From an uncultured Chloroflexota bacterium (GTDB lineage: Bacteria; Chloroflexota; Dehalococcoidia; UBA2247; RBG-13-53-26), in contig CALMBS010000345.1 in assembly GCA_937860285.1 (NCBI GenBank), positions 1 to 13,420 of the forward strand: a stretch of DNA of 13,420 nt, read 5' to 3'. The notes under the pieces were generated by a model. That model made no database searches, had not been told where the DNA came from, and saw nothing but the letters and a program-made list of their open reading frames with translations. Below are positions 6,782-13,420 of this stretch, piece after piece (the first letter of the stretch is position 1; every line of letters begins with the position of its first letter). Position numbers and translations under genes: made by a program.

Positions 6782-8731
6782 GGTGTCCTGCTTGTGGCCG
6801 GTGATGTAGTAGGCGTCTGATCCCCCGTTGGAGTATATGCGGTTCACCGTTGGGTCCTGCTCAAACAGCCTGAAGTCGGCATCGTTGAAGCGGTCCAGGC
6901 TCTGCCAGACGGTCTGGTAAGACACCTTGTCGTACATGTTAATGTTGGCGTATATGTCCACGGGGTACTGTTCGCCCAGCGTGGTGAAGGTCCTGTTGTC
7001 CGTGGCCCCTTCGCTGGCCACGTAGCCGAAATGGTCCCTGAACTGCAGCCAGGAGATGTCCCTGACATCCGTCCTGGTGGAGGTGACCGTGGCCCCCAGT
7101 ATGGCCTGCGAGAAACGGTCCGGAGAGGACATGATGAAGAAGGTGTAGGTAGTGGGGTCCTTCTCGAAAAGGAGCCACTCCATGCCGTCGATGTCCGAGT
7201 GGGAGACCTGGTCATTGGGGCGAAGCTGGTAGGGGGCGTTGTGATGGCCCAGGACGTTGAGAACGGCGGCCACGATGATGATGGCGGACACGAAGCCCCA
7301 GGCCAGCTTCCGGCCGTTGGCCCGGCTGGCTATCTCCCACAGGGCGAAGCCCACCAGAGGGACGGCGGCCACCTCGACATAGACCACGATCCTGGTGGCG
7401 GAGAGCGACTCCGCCCCCGGTGCCCCGGCATAGAAGGCGAAGTAGGCCAGGGTGGACAGCACGAACAGCACTCCCACGTACACCAGGCGGATGCGGTTCC
7501 CGGTGCCGTCGGGAGGCTCCTCACTGGCCGGCTCCTGGCTGGCGTCGCGGGTCCAGGTCTGTCCCTCGCCCGCGTCGTCCCCGCCGCCCCGGCGCAGCTG
7601 GCGGTAGACCAGGAGGATCCCGATGCAGGCGAAGACGCCCACCAGGAAGATCTCGCCGTAGAGCTTCACTATGATCATGAAGATGCCCCATGCGTCGAGG
7701 TCGACCTTGGCCAGCTTGCCCATGGCGCTTGACCCCTGGGATGAACCGCTGAAGTTGATGAGCTGCCACCAGAGGGCGTCCACGTTGCTGCGGAAGGCCG
7801 AGCGGGTGAACACCCAGGGCAGGAAGACGAGCAGCTCCATGGCCAGCGGCCAGATGACGGGCCCGATGCCTATCCAGGCGGGCACCTCTACCCCGGCGCG
7901 CCGCAGCAGCCGCGAGTAGACCGGTTTCAGGAACTCGATGGCGGCCAGTGAAACGATGATCATCAGTGCCGACAGGGGGTGGAGGAACGGGTAGGCCAGG
8001 ATCAGCACTACCAGGAGTATCTTGAAAGGCTGCTCCTCCCGGCGGAAGTAGCAGTAGAAGAACAGCGGCAGCAGGAGTATGGACCAGGTATTCGGGACCA
8101 GGTTGAAGCGGCTGAGCGCCGCCAGGCTGGCGGCGGCGAAGAGGGTGGCCATGAGCTGCTGTCCCCGTTTGGGCAGCACCACCGTGGTCAGGAGGTACGT
8201 CACCAGCACGAACACGATGAAGATGAGGGGCGTGTTGAGGTTGACCGCCTTGTCTATCGAGCAGCCGAGGACGGTCGACAGCTCGTAGAGCACGGTGTGC
8301 GTTATCGGGTAGGGGTTGTAGCCGGGGAGCCTGTGCTCGGCGGCGATGTCCTTGACGAAGCCGATGTGGGCCAGCTGGTCGCCTCTCCAGGAGAAGTAGT
8401 CCCGGATGACCGGCAGGCAGAGGAAGGCGGTGGCGGTCAGCATGATCACCGCGAAGCCGACCAGGTAGGTCCGCGACTCCTCGTATCTCCCCGTGGCCAG
8501 CTCGTGGACCACGATGCCGATCCCGCCGAGGAGGCTCAGGAGCAGCAGGAGCCAGACGCCGGACGGAGTGGCGCTGTAGATCGAGAGCTCGTATCCGGTG
8601 GCGGGGGACTGGTACATCAGGAGAAGGGCGATGATCACGAAGAAGACGCACACCAGGGCCAGCAGCTTCAGCGTGACATCCGACTTGCTGGCGCCGGGCA
8701 TCTTCCGGTGGTCCACCCAGGGCTTTCTCAT
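6773..8731 (-). CDS. Large multi-helix membrane protein, GT-C glycosyltransferase-like
   Basis: Predicted 652-residue polytopic membrane protein. After a short basic N-terminus come hydrophobic helices from about residue 22 to 500. Two soluble parts interrupt or follow them: a hydrophilic Asp/Glu/Gly loop near 375-415, and a C-terminal domain from about 511 to 652 containing DGMEWLLFEKDP and YVASEGATDNRTF. The first outer loop has the motif FSWRGDQLAHIGFVKDI followed by 'GYNPYP'. An acidic loop of this kind followed by Tyr-Pro is reminiscent of GT-C enzymes, which use polyprenyl-linked sugar donors on the outer membrane face. I do not recognise a named family. An O-unit polymerase or a transporter are alternatives. 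The ATG at 8731 overlaps the GT4 stop (ATGA), with TGAGGTAA as ribosome-binding site, so the two are translationally coupled. Confidence 0.7.
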   Translation of the reverse strand: MRKPWVDHRKMPGASKSDVTLKLLALVCVFFVIIALLLMYQSPATGYELSIYSATPSGVWLLLLLSLLGGIGIVVHELATGRYEESRTYLVGFAVIMLTATAFLCLPVIRDYFSWRGDQLAHIGFVKDIAAEHRLPGYNPYPITHTVLYELSTVLGCSIDKAVNLNTPLIFIVFVLVTYLLTTVVLPKRGQQLMATLFAAASLAALSRFNLVPNTWSILLLPLFFYCYFRREEQPFKILLVVLILAYPFLHPLSALMIIVSLAAIEFLKPVYSRLLRRAGVEVPAWIGIGPVIWPLAMELLVFLPWVFTRSAFRSNVDALWWQLINFSGSSQGSSAMGKLAKVDLDAWGIFMIIVKLYGEIFLVGVFACIGILLVYRQLRRGGGDDAGEGQTWTRDASQEPASEEPPDGTGNRIRLVYVGVLFVLSTLAYFAFYAGAPGAESLSATRIVVYVEVAAVPLVGFALWEIASRANGRKLAWGFVSAIIIVAAVLNVLGHHNAPYQLRPNDQVSHSDIDGMEWLLFEKDPTTYTFFIMSSPDRFSQAILGATVTSTRTDVRDISWLQFRDHFGYVASEGATDNRTFTTLGEQYPVDIYANINMYDKVSYQTVWQSLDRFNDADFRLFEQDPTVNRIYSNGGSDAYYITGHKQDTGA

Positions 8732-9867
8732 GCAGTTACCTCAGGGGCCGTCACTTCCCCGTAGACCTGTACCGTGCGCTCGCCGATCCGGTCGAACCCG
8801 AACTCGGCCGCGGCCCTCCGGCAAGCCTGCCGGACGCCATCCGGATCGGTGTGGGACAGGACCTCCACGATAGCCGCGGCGTACTGGGCCGGATCCTTGG
8901 GTGCGATGCGCCCGGTGGCCTCTTCCCTTATGATCTGGGCCACATCCCCCACGGGGGCGGTCACCACCGGAACGCCGCAGGCCAGGGCCTCCTTGACCGT
9001 CGTCGGGCTGCCTTCGTACATTGAGCACAATGTTAGCACATCGGCGCAGTTAAGTAACTCCGGGATGGAGTCCGGCGGCCGGGCCCCCAGGAAGAGCACC
9101 TTCTCCGGGACCAGGTCCCGGGCCAACTCCTCCAGCTGCGCCCGGTGCCGGCCGTCGCCCACCAGCACCAGCCGGGCCTCCGGCACCCGGGGGATGACCA
9201 AGCGGAAGCTCTCGATAAGGAATCCCAGGTCCTTCTCGATCTCCAGGCGGCCGACGAACATCACCACCTTCTCCGCGGTGCCGAAGCCATGCCTGGCCCT
9301 CATGGCGGCGCGGTCCATGACCTGGAACCGGGACAGGTCTATGCCGATGGGCACAATGCGGATCCGCCCCCGCAGCCAGGGGTACTCCTTTTCGTAGAAC
9401 TCCCTGGTGCCATCATCGACGGCTATCACGGCGGCGCTGCGCCGCAGACAAAGCGACTCCACCATCCTGTAGGCCCGGGCCACCGTCGGGGACTGCTTCA
9501 GCCTGACCCCGTGCAGTATCCTTCCATGAAGTGTAACTACTTTGGGGCACCGATGGCAAAACAGGACGAAGGGCAGCGCGTACTCCGGGCGCTGGACGTG
9601 AACGATGGCGCCCGGCGGCAGCGCCGCGAAGGCCCGGCTCAGGGCTATCCTCAGCACGAATCCCTGGTTGCCCAGGGTCGTCTTGCTGGTCACCGGCAGG
9701 AAGGTGAGGTTGCCCTCCGTCACCCGGCCCCGGGCCGCCGACACGCCGACGAAGAAGGTGCGGATGCCCGTCTTGAGCAGGTACTGCAGGAGGTTGCGCG
9801 AGTATGTCTCCCCGCCTCCGATCCCCGGGGAGTCGGGGTCCATGGCCTCGACGATGGCGACGACCAC
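8728..9867 (-). CDS. Glycosyltransferase family 4 (GT-B fold)
   Basis: Predicted 379-residue cytoplasmic glycosyltransferase using a nucleotide-sugar donor. The N-terminal acceptor domain has the Gly-rich GIGGGETYSRNLLQYL loop. Domain hinge and donor-domain strands follow: VPIGIDLSRF, VMFVGRLEIEKDL, ARLVLVGDG and VLFLGARP. The E-x7-E donor signature is seen as EGSPTTVKEALACGVPVV at residues about 285-302. The length is usual for GT4. The start is GTG at 9867, two bases after the methyltransferase stop, with GGAG about 11 bases upstream. A longer open frame reaching 10401 is only a shadow of the methyltransferase gene. The sugar transferred and the linkage cannot be predicted. It likely assembles the lipid-linked repeat unit. 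Confidence 0.9.
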   Translation of the reverse strand: MVVAIVEAMDPDSPGIGGGETYSRNLLQYLLKTGIRTFFVGVSAARGRVTEGNLTFLPVTSKTTLGNQGFVLRIALSRAFAALPPGAIVHVQRPEYALPFVLFCHRCPKVVTLHGRILHGVRLKQSPTVARAYRMVESLCLRRSAAVIAVDDGTREFYEKEYPWLRGRIRIVPIGIDLSRFQVMDRAAMRARHGFGTAEKVVMFVGRLEIEKDLGFLIESFRLVIPRVPEARLVLVGDGRHRAQLEELARDLVPEKVLFLGARPPDSIPELLNCADVLTLCSMYEGSPTTVKEALACGVPVVTAPVGDVAQIIREEATGRIAPKDPAQYAAAIVEVLSHTDPDGVRQACRRAAAEFGFDRIGERTVQVYGEVTAPEVTA

Positions 9868-9869
9868 GG

Positions 9870-10610
9870 CTAGCGCTTCTCCACCAGGTAGACGCCGACC
9901 GGGGAGAAGCGGTCGAACACGGCGGCCGGGACCCGCCCGGCGATGCCCCGGGCGGTCTTCCCCAGGTAGCGGGTGGCGTGGCCCTTGCTCAGGCAGACCA
10001 CCTTCTGCCCCCGGCAGGCGGCGCTGACCTGGCCGTATCCCAGGCCGATGTGGTGCCTGACCCGGCTCTCGATGGTGAAGGCCCGGAAGGCCCGGTCGAA
10101 GTACCAGGCCAGGTTGGCCTTCGTCTTGGCCGGGGACAACCCGATCTCGTCCACCAGGCGGTCGCGGTTGGGGAAGGCCAGGTAGAGGAAACCTCCCGGC
10201 CGGGTGACCCGGAGCATCTCGCTGATGCAGGCCTGGTAGGGCACGATGTGCTCCAGCGTGTGATTGCAGAACACCAGGTCGAAGGACCCGTCGTCGAAGG
10301 GGATGGCGGTGGCGTCGGCCAGGAGGGACTTGAACGACCGGCAGATCTCCGGGTACTTCAGCAGCCGCTCCGCCTCGATCTCCAGGCAGTGGATGTCCCA
10401 CCCGGTGATGGAGGCCAGGCGCTGGGCGATGAAGCAGCTGTTGGCCCCGACCTCGAGGACGCTGATGCGCCGGCTGCCTATATCGGGCCCAACCAGGGAC
10501 TGTATGTCCGCCAGGATAGCGTCGGCCTTCTCCTGCCGGCTGGCGAAGTACTCCCGGTCCTCCTGCCTGATGGTTTCCGGCATCGGCGCTGCTTTATCCT
10601 GGCTTCCCAT
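9870..10610 (-). CDS. Class I SAM-dependent methyltransferase
   Basis: Predicted 246-residue Rossmann-fold methyltransferase. Motif I is SVLEVGANSCFIAQRL, in which the usual GCGTG loop reads GANSC. The acidic end of strand 2 is HCLEIEAERL, motif II is 'LLADATAIPFDDGSFDLVF' and is followed by CNHTLEHI, and the post-motif is RVTRPGGFLYLAFPN. These are the features of ubiquinone/sugar methyltransferases (Methyltransf_11-like). In a polysaccharide operon it probably methylates a sugar or caps a chain, but a lipid or small-molecule substrate is possible. The ATG at 10610 has an AGGGGG ribosome-binding site. It overlaps the end of the DUF354 gene by 17 bases. Its TAG stop is two bases before the GT4 GTG. 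Confidence 0.86.
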   Translation of the reverse strand: MGSQDKAAPMPETIRQEDREYFASRQEKADAILADIQSLVGPDIGSRRISVLEVGANSCFIAQRLASITGWDIHCLEIEAERLLKYPEICRSFKSLLADATAIPFDDGSFDLVFCNHTLEHIVPYQACISEMLRVTRPGGFLYLAFPNRDRLVDEIGLSPAKTKANLAWYFDRAFRAFTIESRVRHHIGLGYGQVSAACRGQKVVCLSKGHATRYLGKTARGIAGRVPAAVFDRFSPVGVYLVEKR

Positions 10611-11661
10611 GTTTCCCCCTGGCGGACTGGCTCTTCTGTCCGGCCTCCAGCACGTTGGATACGATCACTCTGGTGGTGTCCTCCCACTCGCTCGACAGGG
10701 CCTGCTGCAGCACCTGGCGGGTCTTTTCCTTGGCGTTCTGCTCGATGATCATGTTGACCAGGTCCATGGTGGGATGACCGGGGTCCGGCTCGAAGAAGAT
10801 GCCCTTCCGCGTGAGCTCCGTGTTGACTGACATGAACCTCCCTCCCGTGTAGATGACCGGAGTGCCGGCCAGGCAGGACTCCCGGGCCATGGTGTCGCCG
10901 GAGGAGATGGTGAGCCGGGCGAAGTGCATCAGGGAGTAGATGTCCTTCACCGGTTCCTGCAGGATGGTGCAGTGGGGAGAGAACTGGTCCGAAAGCGACT
11001 TGTCTTCCAGCGAGAGGACCACCCGCAGTCCCCGCTCTCTGACCCGGGCGCAGACGCCGGCCAGCCCGCCGGTCTCCAGGTGGGCGTAGTTCCCGCTGAC
11101 CTTGCTGACCTCGCGGACGAAGACGTAGCCGGACGGCTCCAGGCCGTACTCGGCGAGGGCCCCCTGGTCGGGCCGGAAGTAGTTGGGGTGAAGATAGGCC
11201 AGCTCCTTGAACCCCTTGTACCGCATGATGTTCTGGCCGCTGGCCGGTATCTGGGCCGGCAGCAGCAATCGCGTGGCGAAGGGCTTGTAGGGCCAGTAGC
11301 CGATGCCGTACTCGATGTCGTCATCGAAGATGACGCTGGGCTTCCGCAGCAGCCAGGTGGCGTGGGACACCACGATGCCTCCGAAGGAGGTGACCACGTC
11401 GTACCGGCCGCGGCGCACATGGTTGAGAAACTGCGGGAACCGCCAGGCGTGCATGAGGAGCTTGCGGGCCATGGTCTTCTGGAAGGTGCCCATGGAGGTG
11501 TAGCGGTACCCCGGGAGCTCGCTCCCCAGGATGGCGACCAGCTTGCCCCGCGGCTGCAGGCTGATATCCACCTGGCAGCCGTGTTGCGTCGACCACAGCT
11601 TGATGGCGTTCTTGAAGAAGTTGACATCCACCGGGTGGTTAAGGTCGACCAGGATCTTCAT
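10594..11661 (-). CDS. DUF354 family, GT-B-like glycosyltransferase-related protein
   Basis: Predicted 355-residue protein of the DUF354 (COG1817) type, which resembles UDP-GlcNAc epimerase and MurG-like GT-B folds. The opening MKILVDLNHPVDVNFFKN matches the family's 'DxxHPxxxxFFK' start. Internal landmarks are VVTSFGGIVVSHATWLLRKP, FDDDIEYGIGYWPYKPFA, YVFVREVSKVSGNY and the C-terminal SSGDTMARESCLAGTPVIYT. The last of these corresponds to the nucleotide-sugar-binding helix of GT-B proteins. The family is common in archaeal and bacterial polysaccharide clusters, but its reaction is unproven. The start is ATG at 11661, with a modest GGTGAG upstream. The stop lies inside the methyltransferase start region. 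A 39-base gap separates it from the FemAB gene. Confidence 0.8.
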   Translation of the reverse strand: MKILVDLNHPVDVNFFKNAIKLWSTQHGCQVDISLQPRGKLVAILGSELPGYRYTSMGTFQKTMARKLLMHAWRFPQFLNHVRRGRYDVVTSFGGIVVSHATWLLRKPSVIFDDDIEYGIGYWPYKPFATRLLLPAQIPASGQNIMRYKGFKELAYLHPNYFRPDQGALAEYGLEPSGYVFVREVSKVSGNYAHLETGGLAGVCARVRERGLRVVLSLEDKSLSDQFSPHCTILQEPVKDIYSLMHFARLTISSGDTMARESCLAGTPVIYTGGRFMSVNTELTRKGIFFEPDPGHPTMDLVNMIIEQNAKEKTRQVLQQALSSEWEDTTRVIVSNVLEAGQKSQSARGKHGKPG

Positions 11662-11700
11662 CGTTGTCTCACCAGCCTCGTGCAGTCTGACCGCCGGCGG

Positions 11701-12735
11701 CTAATCCAGCTGGCGGAAGGCAAAGGGACCCAGCAGCCGGACGACGGGCAGAGGCAGCCTCTTCCACACCCCGGTGACGGCCTTGTACCTGGTCCCCTGC
11801 CGGTTCGATCCCATCAGCTTCGGCACGCTGGGGTAGTAGTAGTAGTACAGCTTCTTCTCCTCGGCCTTCCACTTCTTCTTGTACTGGGCCAGCCCGGGGT
11901 TGTCCGCCGGCGTCTTGCCGAAATCGAGGTAGCGGAAGCCGTCCCGGCCCCCGTCCTCCATCTCCTGCCACGACACTGCGTCGTTGGGATGGTGTTCCAG
12001 GTAGCCGTGGTCCGAGGCCTGGTGGGTGGCGTTGACCACCCCGTTGTAGCGGATGGCGACCCCGGCCGATACCACCCGCCCCTGGTACTCGGCGGAATAG
12101 AGCCGGAAGCAGTCGCCCAGCTCCCGCTGCATCGCCTGGAAGAACCTCAGAGGGTGGGCCGGTGACCCGAGCCTGGTCTTGGTCCGCAGGTTGACCTCGA
12201 AGAAGGCCCTCATAGCCGCCTCCGAGCCGTCCGTCTTGACCACCACGCCGTCCTTGCGGGACTTGTTCACCGCGTTCCGGGTCCGGTGGTCCAGGGCCTT
12301 CCACATCTTCTTGGGCTCGTCCAGCGGCACGAAGTAGGTGAAGAAGTACTGGTTCACCGGCAGGTCCACGGGCAGCTCCCGCGAGACCCTGATCTCCATG
12401 TAGCGGCACCTGAGCTCCTGGCACAGGGCCTGCGCCCGGTCCACCATGGCCTTGAGGGCCTCGTCCGATTCCGCTGCCGGACCGCACTCGCTGACGAAGG
12501 GGGTGGACACCAGGTGGCTGCCGGACATGATGCTTCTGACGTGGAACAGCGGGAGGATGCCGCAGAGCTTCCCGGCCTCATTGCGGGCGAAGATATAGTA
12601 GGGCCTGTGCCCCAGGGTGTCTCTCAGGACTGCCTGCCACCCTGGGAGGTGGGCGTAGGTGGCCTCGGGCCGGCCGTCCACAAAGGCCCGCCACTCCTCG
12701 ACGGGGACGGTGGCGTTGACTTCGACAGTGGTCAT
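11701..12735 (-). CDS. FemAB-like aminoacyl/acyltransferase (GNAT-related, exosortase/EPS-locus type)
   Basis: Predicted 344-residue cytoplasmic protein of the FemAB/BioF2-like acyltransferase family (two GNAT-like halves). Landmarks are AHLPGWQAVLRDTLGHRPYY, ILPLFHVRSIMSGSHLVSTP, 'DHRTRNAVNKSRKDGV', the HPNDAVSWQEMEDGGRDGF segment, YLDFGKTPADNPGLAQYKKK, and the C-terminal VWKRLPLPVVRLLGP. The last pattern is familiar from FemAB proteins found near exosortase/PEP-CTERM polysaccharide loci. Such enzymes are thought to add an aminoacyl or acyl group to a sugar or lipid, but the substrate in these loci is unknown. The ATG at 12735 has a perfect GGAGGT site five bases upstream and a TATAAT at 12758-12763. 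It is therefore probably the first gene of the seven-gene operon. Confidence 0.82.
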   Translation of the reverse strand: MTTVEVNATVPVEEWRAFVDGRPEATYAHLPGWQAVLRDTLGHRPYYIFARNEAGKLCGILPLFHVRSIMSGSHLVSTPFVSECGPAAESDEALKAMVDRAQALCQELRCRYMEIRVSRELPVDLPVNQYFFTYFVPLDEPKKMWKALDHRTRNAVNKSRKDGVVVKTDGSEAAMRAFFEVNLRTKTRLGSPAHPLRFFQAMQRELGDCFRLYSAEYQGRVVSAGVAIRYNGVVNATHQASDHGYLEHHPNDAVSWQEMEDGGRDGFRYLDFGKTPADNPGLAQYKKKWKAEEKKLYYYYYPSVPKLMGSNRQGTRYKAVTGVWKRLPLPVVRLLGPFAFRQLD

Positions 12736-12757
12736 GGGTTACCTCCGTGCCGGTCTC

Positions 12758-12763
12758 ATTATA
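12758..12763 (-). promoter_or_regulatory. TATAAT -10 box upstream of the FemAB gene
   Basis: A perfect TATAAT lies in the 48-base gap between the partial deacetylase and the FemAB gene. The best-spaced -35 candidate (12781-12786) reads TGATCG and is a poor match; it overlaps the upstream stop codon. The predicted start near 12751 would leave a leader of about 15 bases carrying the GGAGGT site. An A/T hexamer is conspicuous in such GC-rich sequence, so a promoter is plausible. Confidence 0.5.
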
Positions 12764-12783
12764 CACGTGCTGGCGCCCGCCGA

Positions 12784-13420
12784 TCACGGGGGCGCCGCGG
12801 GGCGGCGCACCAGGGCCAGGATGCGTTTCACCAGGCGCACCGCCTGGTCCTCCGCGTAGTGCCTGGTCCAGTCCAGCGGGCCGTCTGCCCATCGGCCCGC
12901 GTGCGTATTCAGGTAGAGGTGGTCGCAGTGCTGCTCTCGCAGCAGGGCGATGAGGTCGTCCGTCGAGTCCACGCTGGGGACGGGATATGGCGGATCGCTG
13001 GACCCGGGCCGGGGAGGAAGCCAGTCCTTGACCTTGAACCGGGGACCCCAGGTGCGGCCGGTGTCTGAGAGGTAGCCGATGCGCGACCGGTCGAACGAGA
13101 GGTAGGCCTCCCCGGTGAGCCCGAAGCTCCGGAAGTCGTGATCGCGCCAGAGATCGCGGTTGTCCCACCGCGTCAGCGGGTTGCCGTGCATGCTGATGGT
13201 CTTGACCTCCACCACCTCCCTGAAGGCGGCCAGCTCGCGGCCGAAGATGTCGATGGCCTTCCCGGAATCGCCCTTCCCCTTGTCCATGGCCTCGTAGTGA
13301 TAGCCCACCTCGTGTCCCATGCCGGCCAGGAGCCGCATCACGTCCGGACGGAAGATGCCGCGCTTGTGCCTGAACAAGTAGGAGGCCCTGCTGCCGAATC
13401 CGTTCTCGATCCGGGCGATC
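12784..13420 (-). CDS. NodB-like polysaccharide deacetylase, 5'-partial at the window edge
   Basis: The C-terminal 211 residues of a protein whose start lies beyond the window. The frame is open to the edge, beginning 'IARIENGFGSRASYLFRHKRG'. Visible features are FRPDVMRLLAGMGHEVGYHYE, which resembles the histidine-bearing second motif of NodB deacetylases (HE-IGYHYE type), and a distinctive TISMHGNPLTRWDNRDLW segment. After these come AYLSFDRSRIGYLSDTGRTW and a C-terminal LYLNTHAGRW motif. These match a divergent deacetylase-like family found in polysaccharide loci. The TFDDG metal-binding motif would be in the missing N-terminus, so activity cannot be judged. The stop at 12784 precedes the FemAB ATG by 48 bases. 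It may share a transcript or be separated by the internal promoter. Confidence 0.7.
   Translation of the reverse strand, partial: IARIENGFGSRASYLFRHKRGIFRPDVMRLLAGMGHEVGYHYEAMDKGKGDSGKAIDIFGRELAAFREVVEVKTISMHGNPLTRWDNRDLWRDHDFRSFGLTGEAYLSFDRSRIGYLSDTGRTWGPRFKVKDWLPPRPGSSDPPYPVPSVDSTDDLIALLREQHCDHLYLNTHAGRWADGPLDWTRHYAEDQAVRLVKRILALVRRPAAPP

Noticed and set aside
9868..10401. Upstream extension of the GT4 open frame (557 codons in total)
   Set aside because: It overlaps the methyltransferase in another frame. The translation is His/Pro/Arg-rich without domain features, and GT4 homology begins at the GTG at 9867.

Overview
The window is GC-rich prokaryotic DNA with Shine-Dalgarno-type start sites, some GTG starts and tightly packed, often overlapping genes. 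It reads as part of a bacterial surface-polysaccharide (EPS, capsule or O-antigen-like) locus. Nothing in it fixes the taxonomy. The high GC, the 'GQHW' dockerin type and the gene mix would fit a deep-branching Actinomycetota or another environmental high-GC lineage, but that is a low-confidence inference.

Layout. (1) 18-1778, minus: a secreted parallel beta-helix protein with an Ig-like module and a C-terminal dockerin. (2) 1779-2233: a 455-bp divergent intergenic region. It holds an extended -10 promoter overlapped by inverted repeats, then a strongly structured leader ending in a terminator-like hairpin. (3) 2234-4534, plus: a 14-helix Wzx/MATE-type flippase. A segment of about 245 residues made of DUF11-like repeats is inserted in frame into its last extracytoplasmic loop. 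(4) 4539-13420, minus: a dense gene run converging on the flippase. In transcription order it holds a 5'-partial NodB-like deacetylase, a FemAB-like transferase, a DUF354 glycosyltransferase-like protein, a SAM methyltransferase, a GT4 glycosyltransferase, a large multi-helix membrane protein of GT-C character, a second polysaccharide deacetylase and a GNAT acyltransferase. A perfect TATAAT sits just upstream of the FemAB gene, so the last seven genes probably form one operon.

Working model (inference). The GT4, DUF354 protein and methyltransferase would build and modify a lipid-linked glycan. The flippase would move it across the membrane. The GT-C-like protein would act on the outer face. 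The deacetylases, GNAT and FemAB proteins would add or remove acyl or aminoacyl groups. The beta-helix/dockerin protein could bind or cleave polysaccharide outside the cell.

The most unusual item is the flippase. Its inserted block spans two repeat periods and begins and ends at the same point within the repeat. The family's last helix and C-terminal motif resume afterwards in the same frame. I know of no described flippase with this architecture. The second item is the 5' leader of that gene, which could be an attenuator, an unrecognised riboswitch or a separate small RNA. No tRNA, rRNA, CRISPR array, transposase or integrase was seen.
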